DNA of 23,110 nucleotides from positions 1-23,110 of the forward strand of contig JAKCWW010005372.1 of assembly GCA_026260175.1 (NCBI GenBank). The letters are read 5' to 3'. A program made the position numbers and the translations under genes. This document shows, in pieces, positions 1-8,085 of the stretch (position 1 is the first letter of the stretch; the number at the start of each line of letters is the position of its first letter). Under the pieces are notes generated by a model. It searched no databases. It saw nothing but the letters and a program-made list of their open reading frames with translations, and was not told the DNA's origin. Source of the DNA: Reticulitermes lucifugus (taxonomy: Eukaryota; Arthropoda; Insecta; Blattodea; Rhinotermitidae).

Positions 1-62
1 ATCTTAGTAAGCGAGCGGCCGAAGACCCACGCCTTAGACCGCACGGCCACTGGGATCGGCTT
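1..62 (-). mobile_element. tRNA-Leu/Ser-like SINE head, fragment
   Basis: Read on the minus strand, this segment contains TGGCCGTGCGGTCTAAGGCG, one base away from the A-box region typical of type II tRNAs (Leu/Ser: TGGCCGAGCGGTCTAAGGCG). No B box and no foldable anticodon arm follow, so it is not a functional tRNA. A truncated 5' end of a tRNA-derived SINE is the simplest reading. The left part is cut by the window edge. Confidence 0.4.
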
Positions 63-185
63 TTGAAGCCCATAGTCAGGAGAAATTAGCTGATGGACTT
101 GTAAGAATTCTCAAAATGTATGAATTGTGATGACTGGTAAAGGAATTATCAGAATGTATGAATTTTGATAACCAATTAATTCTAG

Positions 186-310
186 GTGAGATTTGAGGTT
201 CTTATGGCAGTGACTGTGAAACTTGTTAGTGTTCTGGGATATGATGCCATGTAGCTTGGTAGAAATATGCTGACATTTCAGTGGATCCTGTAGTCATCAT
301 GATGGTAGAT
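186..310 (+). repeat. Dispersed repeat family A, copy 1
   Basis: This copy shares the run 'gaggttcttatggcagtgac' (one or two differences) with the copy near 1780, then a conserved conceptual peptide: FWDMMPCSLVEIC, a stop, HFSGSC. The same peptide pattern (FWDVxxCSxxxxYxxF) recurs near 1800, 11210 and 13770. Stops and indels show it is not a working gene. I recall similar peptide fragments widely scattered in insect genomes, but the parent element is unknown to me. Confidence 0.55.
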
Positions 311-359
311 GAACAAACAATTTATGGAAGGGATGGGTGGGTGGCCAATGCGGTAGGAG

Positions 360-593
360 ATGGGAAGAAGTGAGTGTGCAGGGAAACAAAATGGGAGTAT
401 AGGACTGTTTGTGAGTGGAGTGAACAGGAAAGTAGAGGAGGAAACTATGAGAGAAAGTGAAGGGAGAAATAAAAAGAGAGGAATGAACAGCAGAGCAGAG
501 AAGGAAATGGTGAGAGAAAGGATGGCGAGAAATAGAATGAGGAGAGTGAACAGGAGAGCAGAGAAGGAATTCCCCCTTTTTATTTTATTTTAA
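360..593 (+). repeat. Purine-rich tract with 63-nt in-frame tandem repeat
   Basis: The tract is almost pure A/G on the plus strand. Two full 63-nt units (420-482, 483-545) and a partial third (546-572) begin with GTGAACAGG or ATGAACAGC and read in one frame as 21-residue units starting VNRKVEEE, MNSRAEKE and VNRRAEKE. The open frame follows from purine richness, which avoids stop codons. It has no homology I recognise and ends in a T-rich stretch, so I do not call it a gene. Confidence 0.6.
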
Positions 594-1149
594 CATACTG
601 TTGTTAATATGTACAAGATTTCCTTTTTTCAGTCGCACTGACAAATTTGCGAAAAGTGGCTATTAGCTTCATCATGTCTCTGTCTGTCCGTCCATCTGCA
701 TGGAACAACTCGGCTCCCACTGGACGGATTTTTATGAAATTTGATATTTGAATATTTTTCGAAAATCTGTCAAGAAGATTGAAGTTTCAAAGACCTATGT
801 ACATTATGATAATATCTCACTGAATTCTACTTAGAATAAGAAATGTTTGAGACAAAAGTTGTAGAGAAAATCAGAACACACATTTTATGTTCAATAATTT
901 TTCTCTGAAAATTGTTCTGTTTTGAAATAATGTGGAAAAATATGGTACAGCCAGACAGGCCACAGATGACATAAAATATGGTGCATGCACTTTGCATGCT
1001 GGATAACTAAGGCTGCAGACACTCTCTCAGAATATGTAATACTTATTGGTTTTGTACGGCAACAGTTGTTACGCAAACGCACCTCAGTGTTACGTTATAC
1101 ATACAGTGCCTGTCTTGTTAAATAATTTGGTGCACATTCTTTCTTTTGT
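594..1149. other. Probable intron sequence upstream of the terminal exon
   Basis: No gene is recognised here. A stretch at about 676-790 (ctgtctgtccgtccatctgc, then 'aactcggctcccactggacg' and 'gatttttatgaaatttga') resembles a GTCTGTCCGTCC-headed repeat that I recall from other insect genomes. If the exon at 1152 is real, this is the 3' part of its preceding intron, ending in a T-rich tract before the acceptor. Confidence 0.35.
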
Positions 1150-1151
1150 AG

Positions 1152-1391
1152 CTGCTTGATCAAACATTAGATGGTGCCATGCCACAATTCAGCATGCCAG
1201 ATGTTATTACTGAAGGATCAGCACTAAGTGCATCACAAGTAGATCTAATGGAAGATGATCACCCTGTGAATGGTGATCCGATGCTTTCATCTCCACACGT
1301 GCCAAGTCCAGGGGAGCCAAGTCACATTGATGATGAAGATGATGATGATCTTGATAATGACTCTCTTGTTGATATGGATATGGTGGCATGA
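1152..1391 (+). CDS. 3'-terminal coding exon, acidic C-terminus, unidentified protein
   Basis: A good splice acceptor (ttctttcttttgtag, AG at 1150-1151) opens directly into a frame of 79 codons ending in TGA at 1389-1391. The frame begins LLDQTLDGAMPQ, so the methionine at 1179 is internal rather than the start. The product is low complexity and acidic: a Ser/Pro stretch (LSSPHVPSPGEPSH), a run of Asp/Glu (DDEDDDDLDNDS), then a short hydrophobic end (DMDMVA). Such tails are common in transcription and chromatin factors, but I do not recognise this protein and assign no function. Codon choice is varied and not repeat-like, apart from the GAT run. The rest of the gene would lie upstream, outside the window. 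An alternative is a chance frame behind a chance acceptor. Confidence 0.5.
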   Translation: MLDQTLDGAMPQFSMPDVITEGSALSASQVDLMEDDHPVNGDPMLSSPHVPSPGEPSHIDDEDDDDLDNDSLVDMDMVA

Positions 1392-1567
1392 TCCTCCATG
1401 TCTTGACAGGTCCTGTTGAGGTATCTGCAGTTTAGTTAATACCAATAGGAAGCACTTCATAAACTGACGGCATGGTGATTGTGTCAGTGTGGAGAAATGC
1501 AACATTTGTTTTGCTGGCTAAGAACTTAAGTGTTTGTGTATTAATCATGTTTCACTGAAACAAGCTG

Positions 1568-1573
1568 ATTAAA
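1568..1573 (+). terminator. Candidate poly(A) signal ATTAAA
   Basis: An ATTAAA hexamer lies 177 nt after the stop of the terminal exon at 1152-1391, with a T/G-rich stretch (tgttgattttgatgaggctt) downstream. It is plausible as the 3' end of that gene, but the hexamer is common in AT-rich DNA. Confidence 0.3.
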
Positions 1574-1775
1574 GACTGATGTGCTATAAGCCCTTCGATC
1601 ATGTTGATTTTGATGAGGCTTTGTTACTTCATTTGCATATGTCATATGCAAAAATGCTTGGAAACTTCACTGCGTTAACTGTGAAATGAAGCTGCAAAGT
1701 AAACAGTATGTTAGTGCCGAGTGGTTTCCATTGTGCCATGAGTTCCAAATTTGGAATGTCTGAGCATTATGAGAG

Positions 1776-1960
1776 ACAAGATACGAGGTTCTTGTGGCAG
1801 TAACTGTGAAGATTATTGCCTTCTGGGATGTGACGCTATGTAGTTTCATAGATGGGTACCAACACTTGGAGTAAATTATCTGCCTCCATCTTCTGGGGCA
1901 GGAGAGTACACTGTGCTGGAGGAAGTGGACAGTAATACAGTGAAGACAGGACAGGGGCTG
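1776..1960 (+). repeat. Dispersed repeat family A, copy 2
   Basis: Homologous to the segment at 186-310 ('gaggttcttgtggcagtaac', 'ttctgggatgtgacgctatg'). Conceptual translation gives VKIIAFWDVTLCSFIDGYQHLE, read here in two parts (VKIIAFWDV, TLCSFIDGYQHLE), a stop, then ICLHLLGQEST. This is the longest-preserved peptide of the family in the window before stop codons intervene. It is non-functional, and no terminal structure can be defined. Confidence 0.6.
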
Positions 1961-3015
1961 AGGCTAACAGTTTACTGTTAGCTGCAGGCTTTGTTCTGCC
2001 ATTGTTATATCACAGTTTTTCCCCAGGCTTCTATCATGGTGGAGGCAGCAGTTGGTACTGCTCTAGAGAACTACATGACATCACTTCTGTTCATAATGAG
2101 GGAGCATCTGGTACTTGCATGTTCTGCATTTATGCTGAGTGGTTGCTGTGAGAATGGAAAGTGGCAATCTTTAAGTGGTGTAATTAATACTATACATTCA
2201 GCAGGTTAGTGAAACAATCTTTTTTGGACTGTGTCCATTGTCTTACTGTTTCACTAAGTCGTGTACCATCGTCGGAGCCCCATAGAGTTGAATTCAGCAA
2301 GTTGTTACATCTGCTAAGGATCATGTTTATTGCATTCTTTATGATACTGACTGACTGATGTTAAGTTTCTGAAATGTTTATGGCTAGTATAATTTTGATC
2401 ATATTATATTATGAGTTATGTGATCGTGCTTGATTATTTAGAATAATGGTATAAAAATCACATTTACAAGTATGTAGTGTATGTTACCATAGAAAAATAG
2501 TAAGTTATTATGTTTCCTAAGGAGGCAGAACGTTAATGAACGAGCGACTTTCAAGTATGTACACTATTTTCATGTCATTAGGCAGTTAACAGGGGCAGAA
2601 TATAACCTTCACTGGAAATGCATGAAGCATTCAGTAAGATGGTTATTTTCATATATTGCATTGAACTGGTTTATGTTAACGAGATCTGCGCACAAGTAGT
2701 GCTAGCAGTGGTGCTATAGAGTTCAGTGTTTTGCATTTACATATAAATGTATATATGTATGTATATATTTATATACATTCACATGTAAATATGTACTATA
2801 TTTTCAAGGCCATAAGACATACATTTTATCCCAGGAAATACTGTATAAAATGCTCCTACATGTTACGGTCTGAAGGTGTGTCAGTATGACCTTTGAAGCA
2901 CCTGAGATTCCTGCATTTGCTGGAGGGAGAGAAACAAGGCCTCATTGTTCCTACATTAGTTTTCAGTAGTGTAGGGTGATAATGAATTTATTGAAAATAA
3001 ATCTGTAGTAAAGAG
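1961..3015. other. No recognised gene; AT-rich palindromic tract inside
   Basis: A 175-nt open stretch at about 2028-2202 is flanked by a pyrimidine-rich AG (gtttttccccag) and by cag|gttagt. It could be an exon, but its translation matches nothing I know. At 2735-2790 a TATA/TACA tract forms an imperfect palindrome (catttacatataaatg ... catgtaaat). The remainder shows no feature I can support. Confidence 0.3.
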
Positions 3016-3574
3016 ATGAGAATTCTGTATACACTGGGTTTCAAATTAAATGTGATAACGCGAAAGAGCATGGTTAATAGTGCCGCTGAAAGACATTTTG
3101 GTCCACCTCCAGTCAAGAAAATGATAAGTGAATGGAGAAGGCATGAGGAATAATTACAAAGTTAGAGAAGAAAAATGCTTATTTCATACATGTATTACAA
3201 AATTGCCTGATCTAGAAGCAGAGGTGAAGAACTGGATTACAGACCACAGAAAGAAAGCAATTTCTATGTCAACAAAAGTGATTATTTCTGAAGCAAGAAG
3301 ATGGGCGGTCACACACAGCATCACCGATTTTGTTGGCACAGCTTGGCGTTCAGATTTGTGAGAAGAGGCATGGACTGTGAAACACAAGACAGTTGTGAAA
3401 TATTTCAAGAACTTTGGGCTCAGTAATGCCCTTTATGGTACTGAAGATGATGTATTGTTTGATGAAAGTGAAAGTTTGGACAATAACAGTAGTAATGATG
3501 ACTGTGATAGTAGTGATGAAGATTTTAAGGGGTTCTATGACTGGAAACTTCATACTGCATTGCCTTCACGGTAA
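3016..3574 (+). pseudogene. pogo/Tigger-type transposase relic lacking the DDE domain
   Basis: The frame opens at ATG 3016 with MRILYTLGFKLNV, then AAERHFGPPPVKKMISEWRR: the N-terminal helix-turn-helix of Tc5/CENP-B-like (pogo/Tigger) transposases. After a stop and a one-base shift near 3155 it continues with LPDLEAEVKNWITDHRKK and STKVIISEARRWA, then FVGTAW, the second DNA-binding subdomain. In the family, a DDE catalytic domain of roughly 180 residues follows. Here the frame passes from RRGMD (about 3364-3375) straight into VKYFKNFGLSNALYGTEDD (from about 3393), the motif that follows the catalytic domain, and an Asp/Ser-rich tail ending at 3572-3574. So the catalytic core is gone while both ends remain. 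The copy has at least one stop and two frameshifts and is inactive. Terminal inverted repeats could not be fixed with confidence. Confidence 0.82.
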
Positions 3575-5518
3575 GTAAGTATCTGTGAATTTGAGCTTCA
3601 ACTGTGAATAAAATATTTTTTCCCCAAATTTTCTACTCTGAAATCTTGGTGCCTTGTATGGTCACATGCATTGTATGGTCCGGGAAATGCAGTATGTACA
3701 TTCATGCATAATATGAAAAAAAAATGCTTATGTGGCATATACATGAAATAGCCCATATGCTGTAGTATGAATTTTTGAACCAAAATTTGCAAATTGCAGA
3801 AAGTTGTTGAGTTTTGGTCTTAATAACTTACGCCATCTGGTGCGTGAAACCATATGGATATCTCTTTTGAGTGAAATGAATGTTTATCCAGAAGTACTAT
3901 AATGCTCAGTTTTTTAAGTATGTGTCAGGTTTCTTTCCATATACATACATACACAATTAAAAGTTTGATCTCAGGTGCTTGGATACTGCAGTAGAGGCTC
4001 TTGTACGTTTATGCAGTTTCTGCTGTGATTTTGGATGATGATGGTGGAAGCTGTATGATGAGGCCCAACAGAATTACTTTACTTATATGCAGTTGGATAT
4101 ATATATGAAAAATTATATTCATTACTTATCAAGTATTTTTAGGGTCATGCACCTAAATATTTGTTTTGCTTGTTACATTGTTAGCAGAGATGACCAGGGG
4201 TGAAAATTTTTTGAAATTCTGTAAGACAGACAGATATATTTGGTTATCAGAATAAGGTGTGATCAGTATTTTCTGGTGTCTTTGTATTGCTCTGCTTGGC
4301 TTACAAGGTATTCTTCCTGTTGTGCTATTGTTTATCCTAAACACATGGAGGAGATGTAAGATAATGGCAAGAAATGAAATTTGAAAGAGAGATTGTTAGG
4401 ATTTACCAATTACATTCAACCTAATGTTCTTGGATATGATTCTTCACTTCCTGTGTACCACAAGTGACCAGTTAGAATTGCCAGGACACGAAAAGTCAGC
4501 AGCCAAAAATGTTTGTTCACAACTGGCGACCAGGTAACAGTATTTTTCAACTCGTGGAGATGGGGATTATTCTTCTTTCATATTGAGAGGATGTTGGTTA
4601 CATCTGCCTAATGAAACATCTGTTGTTCCTTTTATCTGTATAAATGTGTACTGACCACACACTTTGTGATGTCTTCTTATTTTACATGATGTGAAAGACC
4701 AAATAAGGATGTATGTGTTGTCAGAGTCAATAGGACATTAAAATGTCTTCATGTATTCTGTGCCTGACTGAAAATTTGTTCACATTCTTATGTGAATGTT
4801 CAGTTTACAATACCTGTATTCATCATTATTGTGTATATGTAGGCAAACAGTATGGGGAAGATTAGTGGTAGGGAACTTTTCTTGTATAATTTATTGCATT
4901 CCACTGACACTGAAGTCATGTCATCAACATTATGAATTGAAATGCAGTCATGCTGTCATACAAAATAATACCAGTACGTGATATGATGAATTTATGTACC
5001 ACATTTTACATGGTGCATTAGTCACTGCCGCCAAAGCAGGACTATGTTTCAGTCTCCAATACACCGCAGTCTAATGTGTAGTTAAGTGGGTACCACACAG
5101 ACCACCCATGCCACCACAGCACATTAGTACAAGTGATATTACACACCAGTGAAAACACTCAACAGAATTATGTAGGCCTTGTTCAGAAAGTATGAGTGGA
5201 ACCCCCCACACTGAACTGACATATACATGGGGTCTCCATTGTCTGAGTCTCCAATGCCATTTCCTGTCCTGTATGGGGACAAATATTTGAGTAGTTTGAA
5301 TGTAAAAATTCCCCACAGTTCCAGGGGTTACATCCATGAGGCATCAATTTCTACCAGAAAACAGTTTCAATCTCACACATTTGTCATTTTCTCCCATGCT
5401 CCTGCACATGATCCATGTTTTTTTGCAGAATTCATGATAAGACACGGCTCCAAGAGGCATTACCACACTGGCTAACAATGATTACAGTGGAACTGTACAC
5501 AGTGTGCATAAAATAAAT
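3575..5518. other. No recognised gene
   Basis: AT-rich, with many short open stretches on both strands and none with recognisable homology or convincing splice signals. A short ATATATAT run occurs near 4097-4105. The start (3575-3640, with aataaaatattttttcccc) may still belong to the 3' part of the transposon relic just upstream. Open stretches at 5071-5337 (-) and 5227-5475 (+) overlap each other on opposite strands and look like chance. Confidence 0.4.
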
Positions 5519-5661
5519 AAATAAAGTATAATCTGTGGTCTTTTGGGTAATTACACGGTGTCGTGTGGTAATTATTTACCACATGACGCTGTGTAATTGC
5601 CCAAAAGACCACAGATTACATCAACATTGTGGCGAAAGCCTGAAATCAAAATAAAGTATAA
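5519..5661. repeat. Foldback segment bounded by 13-bp direct repeats
   Basis: AAATAAAGTATAA occurs at 5519-5531 and again at 5649-5661. The sequence between them holds the long hairpin at 5529-5618 and about 30 bp of unique DNA. The direct repeats look like a target-site duplication around a small insertion, although the left repeat overlaps the first three bases of the hairpin. The right copy also forms the outer edge of the pogo-like terminal repeat that starts at 5654. Confidence 0.5.
5529..5618 (+). repeat. 43-bp near-perfect inverted repeat with 4-nt loop
   Basis: Left arm 5529-5571 begins TAATCTGTGGTCTTTTGGG; right arm 5576-5618 ends CCCAAAAGACCACAGATTA; the loop is TTAT. The arms differ at four positions only. 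At every one the plus-strand transcript would form a G-U pair, so RNA from this strand pairs over all 43 positions, while the minus-strand transcript would have four A-C mismatches. The outer flanks read TA on both sides, as expected for a TA-targeting palindromic MITE. It could alternatively be a small-RNA precursor; there is no direct evidence of transcription. Confidence 0.85.
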
Positions 5662-6306
5662 CCCTGATTTAAGATTTTTCTGGAAGACAAGCTTTTTTAC
5701 CTTACATCAAGAAAAATCTTAAATGGGGTCATGTCAGAATCAAATGGAAAATAACTACCACTGTGACAAAAACATATACACTGTAAATGTGACACAACAG
5801 AGAGAACTTAAAAAATAAATTTAAATTATGGTTTTGCTGCACAAGGCAGTGTATGAATCAATTCTTCTGTCAGCAGATCTTAAAAAGATAATAACACTAG
5901 ACAGTGTAGTGAACCATTGGTAGATGTGTGTGCATAATGACCAGTTAAGTGTTGAATTAGAAATGCTTAGATATAAATGGCTCCAGCCATGGTCTTCTTG
6001 ACCAATCACCTGCCTGCTGACACTTGAGAATAAGCAGTACACTGCAGTAGTAGTACACATTTGATTCTGACATTGCTTCACTTCCATTTATTCAGTCCAG
6101 ACTTAAAGTTGTAAACATGAACCCTAAGTTGAGGTTCCAAAATGGTATAGGGACCAGATTTTTGTGTCTTAAATGCAGGAAAAACGTAAAATCAAGGAAC
6201 CTTAAATTGAGTAAAGTATACATTATGTATGTGGGGTTTTGGCCAAGACCACAAAAATGAACCTAAAATCTTAAATTGGGAAAGCTTAAATCGGGATTCT
6301 GCTGTA
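5654..6306. mobile_element. Non-autonomous pogo/Tigger-like DNA element (MITE)
   Basis: The left end (5654-5673, AAGTATAACCCTGATTTAAG) matches the reverse complement of the right end (6285-6306, TACAGCAGAATCCCGATTTA then AG) closely in its inner 15 bases. 'ACAGTAGAACCCCGATTTA'-like ends are a pattern I associate with pogo/Tigger elements. The motif CTTAAAT/ATTTAAG recurs in both orientations near 5667, 5708, 6170, 6203, 6269 and 6285, as subterminal repeats do. A secondary pair (atttaagatttttct at about 5667; agaaaaatcttaaat at about 5709) makes a short internal hairpin. No coding capacity was seen. Confidence 0.5.
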
Positions 6307-6454
6307 AATAGTGCATTATGTACAAGTTAGTCGTGCTATTTGCAGTAGTCGGTGATATATCCTTATGTATATTATGTGTAAGCTGGCATTGCTACCAGGT
6401 AACTCGAAATAATTTTCAAAACCATACACATTATATTTTTAGAAAAAAAAGAAA

Positions 6455-6585
6455 AAATGTTTATTTAATTGTCAGTTACACACAAGAAGCTGTTCTGTAC
6501 ACGTTATCTTGGCAACTAGTTTCGGCTCTGAAAATGAGCCAACATCAGGCCACTAACAAGAACAGTAAAAATGGAAAACTCTGTA
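6455..6585 (-). repeat. Left arm of a ~125-bp inverted repeat with hammerhead-like core
   Basis: This arm matches the reverse complement of 6893-7016 over about 120 bp, including caactagtttcggctc and caggccactaacaagaacag. On the minus strand 6503-6557 reads GTTAGTGGC, CTGATGT, T, GGCTC-loop-GAGCC, GAAAC, TAGTTGCC, then AAGATAAC. That is the layout of a type I hammerhead ribozyme: CUGANGA, stem II, GAAA, short stem III, UH, with GTTA-GTGGC able to pair with GCCA-..-TAAC as stem I. Two departures from the consensus are seen: A9 is T in this copy, and one extra U precedes stem II. Confidence 0.5.
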
Positions 6586-6696
6586 CAGTTATAGTTTCCT
6601 TTTCAAGTTCTTGTAACAAGGGATATGAGCTTGATTAGCACCAATATCTTAATATTGGACGTCTCTGTTGGTGTATTAAATCACAAAAAAAAGATA

Positions 6697-6770
6697 TGTT
6701 TACTTAACTGTCAATCACACACAAGAAGCTATTTTGTACACATTATCTTGGCAACTAGTTTTGGCTATAC
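6697..6770 (-). repeat. Partial third copy of the hammerhead-bearing repeat
   Basis: Positions 6697-6770 repeat, in the same orientation as 6465-6525, the sequence tgtca..cacacaagaagct, acattatcttggc and aactagtttt. The copy ends at the point where the stem II/CUGATGA part would begin, so it carries only the stem I/stem III side. It lies between the two inverted arms, as in the rearranged arrays seen for Penelope-like elements (inference). Confidence 0.5.
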
Positions 6771-6892
6771 ATGTAAGTTTTTTATTATTACAAACCACTG
6801 CACAGTAATTCTTTTTTACTCCTACATAAATAAATACATAAATAAATAATATAATATATACATACATAAATACATAATATTAAGTATAGGTT

Positions 6893-7016
6893 TGGCTTTG
6901 TTTTCCATTTTTACTGTTCTTGTTAGTGGCCTGATGATGGCTCATTTTCGGAGCCGAACTAGTTGCCACAATAACGCATACAAAATAACTTGTGTGTGAT
7001 TGACAGTTAAATGACG
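6893..7016 (+). repeat. Right arm of the inverted repeat with hammerhead-like core
   Basis: On the plus strand 6922-6975 reads GTTAGTGGC, CTGATGA, T, GGCTC, loop ATTTTCG, GAGCC, GAA, CTAGTTGCCAC, AA, TAAC. The CUGAUGA box is intact, stem II has five G-C-rich pairs, and stem I can form as GTTA/TAAC plus GTGGC/GCCAC around a two-base bulge. Compared with the other arm, one A of GAAA is missing, so this copy is probably inactive. Hammerheads with minimal stem III are known from Penelope-like elements and retrozymes; assignment to either is inference. Confidence 0.5.
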
Positions 7017-7062
7017 CGCGCGCGTGTGTGTGTGTGTGGGTTTATATATATATATATATATA
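7014..7062. repeat. Compound (CG)n(TG)n(TA)n microsatellite
   Basis: CGCGCGCG runs into TGTGTGTGTGTG and then, after GGGTT, into a TATATA tract. It abuts the right arm of the inverted repeat, as simple repeats often do at retroelement 3' ends. Confidence 0.9.
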
Positions 7063-7367
7063 GCACCAATGGGGATGGCCTATATTAAGAGTAAATTTTT
7101 GATGAGTTCATTGCATGTAATTTTTAAATGGATAATTCACTATTCAATATTTATGTTGCAAACATGCATCACTGTGTGATATATTGATGTTAGAACAATA
7201 TGTTTAACCTACTCATGGCCGGAAATAGGGGAAAATGCAAATGGAAACAATATTTTCAGTCATTCCAAAATATTTAGCTCTGCAATGCAGTGGAACTGCT
7301 TGTAACACAATGGGCTGTTAGACGTAAACAATCACCCACTTTTATGAACACATGCAACTAAAATTTA
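7063..7367. other. No recognised feature
   Basis: AT-rich sequence between the microsatellite and the 46-bp tandem repeat. I see no open frame or repeat that I can support. Confidence 0.4.
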
Positions 7368-7504
7368 TTTGTAAAAAGTACTGTACACACCAGCCTGTCC
7401 CACATTAATGCAGATTTGTAAGAAGTACCATACCAGCCTGGTCCATAATAATCTGTACTTGTAAAAAGTACTGTACACACCTACCTCGTCCACATTAATC
7501 TGTA
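7368..7504. repeat. ~46-bp tandem repeat, three units
   Basis: Units at 7368-7414 (47 bp), 7415-7458 (44 bp) and 7459-7504 (46 bp) share TTGTAAAAAGTACTGTACAC, then CC(A/T)(G/A)CCT, TCC and ACATTAAT. The first and third units are closest; the middle one is more diverged. It lies about 400 bp beyond the second cistron's stop codon. Confidence 0.75.
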
Positions 7505-7548
7505 TTTTCATTATTTCCTGTGGGCAGAAATTCGTGACTTAAGGGGGC

Positions 7549-7554
7549 TTTATT
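7549..7554 (-). terminator. Candidate poly(A) signal AATAAA for the bicistronic gene
   Basis: Minus-strand AATAAA lies about 350 nt after the stop of the second cistron. No canonical AATAAA was found closer to the stop; TATAAA-like variants occur near 7760-7775. The choice is tentative, and 7505-7904 is best regarded as 3' UTR or 3' flank. Confidence 0.3.
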
Positions 7555-7904
7555 TTAACTGGTGATTTTCTGGTCCCAGTCGAACACAGATAATGAGAGA
7601 AAAAAGTGGTTGTACATTGAATGCCCAAACTTAAGTGGGTGTTACTTAATCTGGAGTTACAAATGGCTATAATAAATAAGGCTTTGAATATCACATATGC
7701 AAAAAATTTAATTACTAATCACTCTGCAACACAACAGTAATTAGCATAACGATATACACACTGTTTATACTTCAACTTCAAATTACATCTTCAGAAGTTC
7801 GTCAGCTCACTATTAATATTTCTGTTGTGTTCAATAAATATTTCTGTTACATTCTACAAGTTAATCGTGGACATTCTGATGTATTTTGTACGTGTTTTTA
7901 CATA

Positions 7905-8081
7905 CTATGGTGTTATTTTGTCTTCACATTTATTCAGCCTTTCTACTTCTTGTTGCACAAGTTCATTGAGGTCATCAAGTGGCCGATAATAGATATGCAC
8001 AGCCTGTGCTCCCAACAGCATAGACACCATGGAAGCAACAAAGAATTTTAAGTATTGCGGCCACGACACACCAGCGGGCAT
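7905..8081 (-). CDS. sloth2: Brawnin/UQCC6-like complex III assembly micropeptide (second cistron)
   Basis: A 58-codon frame, ATG at 8081-8079 and TAG at 7907-7905. The product begins MPAGVSWPQYLKFFVAS; human Brawnin (C12orf73/UQCC6) also begins MPAG and has the same layout: a short polar N-terminus, one membrane segment (about residues 11-30, ending LLGAQAVHIYY), then Y-Y-R-P and a charged tail. Family knowledge: a single-pass mitochondrial inner-membrane peptide needed for assembly of respiratory complex III, about 71 aa in human. The ATG follows the stop of the SMIM4-like frame by only four bases (TACC), in a favourable context (A at -3). In Drosophila the same two proteins (sloth1, sloth2) are made from one bicistronic transcript, and the tight spacing here fits that. 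The tail (NELVQQEVERLNK) is mostly helical and charged. No in-frame stop or frameshift disrupts it. Identification is by sequence pattern, not search, but the neighbour makes it very likely. Confidence 0.9.
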   Translation of the reverse strand: MPAGVSWPQYLKFFVASMVSMLLGAQAVHIYYRPLDDLNELVQQEVERLNKCEDKITP

Positions 8082-8085
8082 GGTA

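Noticed and set aside
1991-2209. Candidate exon between gtttttccccag and cag|gttagt
   Set aside because: Signals are only fair and the translation matches nothing known. It lies downstream of a likely gene end, so I mention it only in the region note.
5071-5475. Opposite-strand open frames of 82-88 codons
   Set aside because: They overlap each other and have no homology, splice context or codon pattern to support either.
6318-6638. 106-codon plus-strand open frame
   Set aside because: It runs through the pogo-like element's flank and then into one arm of the inverted repeat. The frame has no homology I recognise and is not kept in the second copy.
7368-7504. CRISPR-like array
   Set aside because: The repeats are contiguous with no unique spacers, and the genome is eukaryotic.
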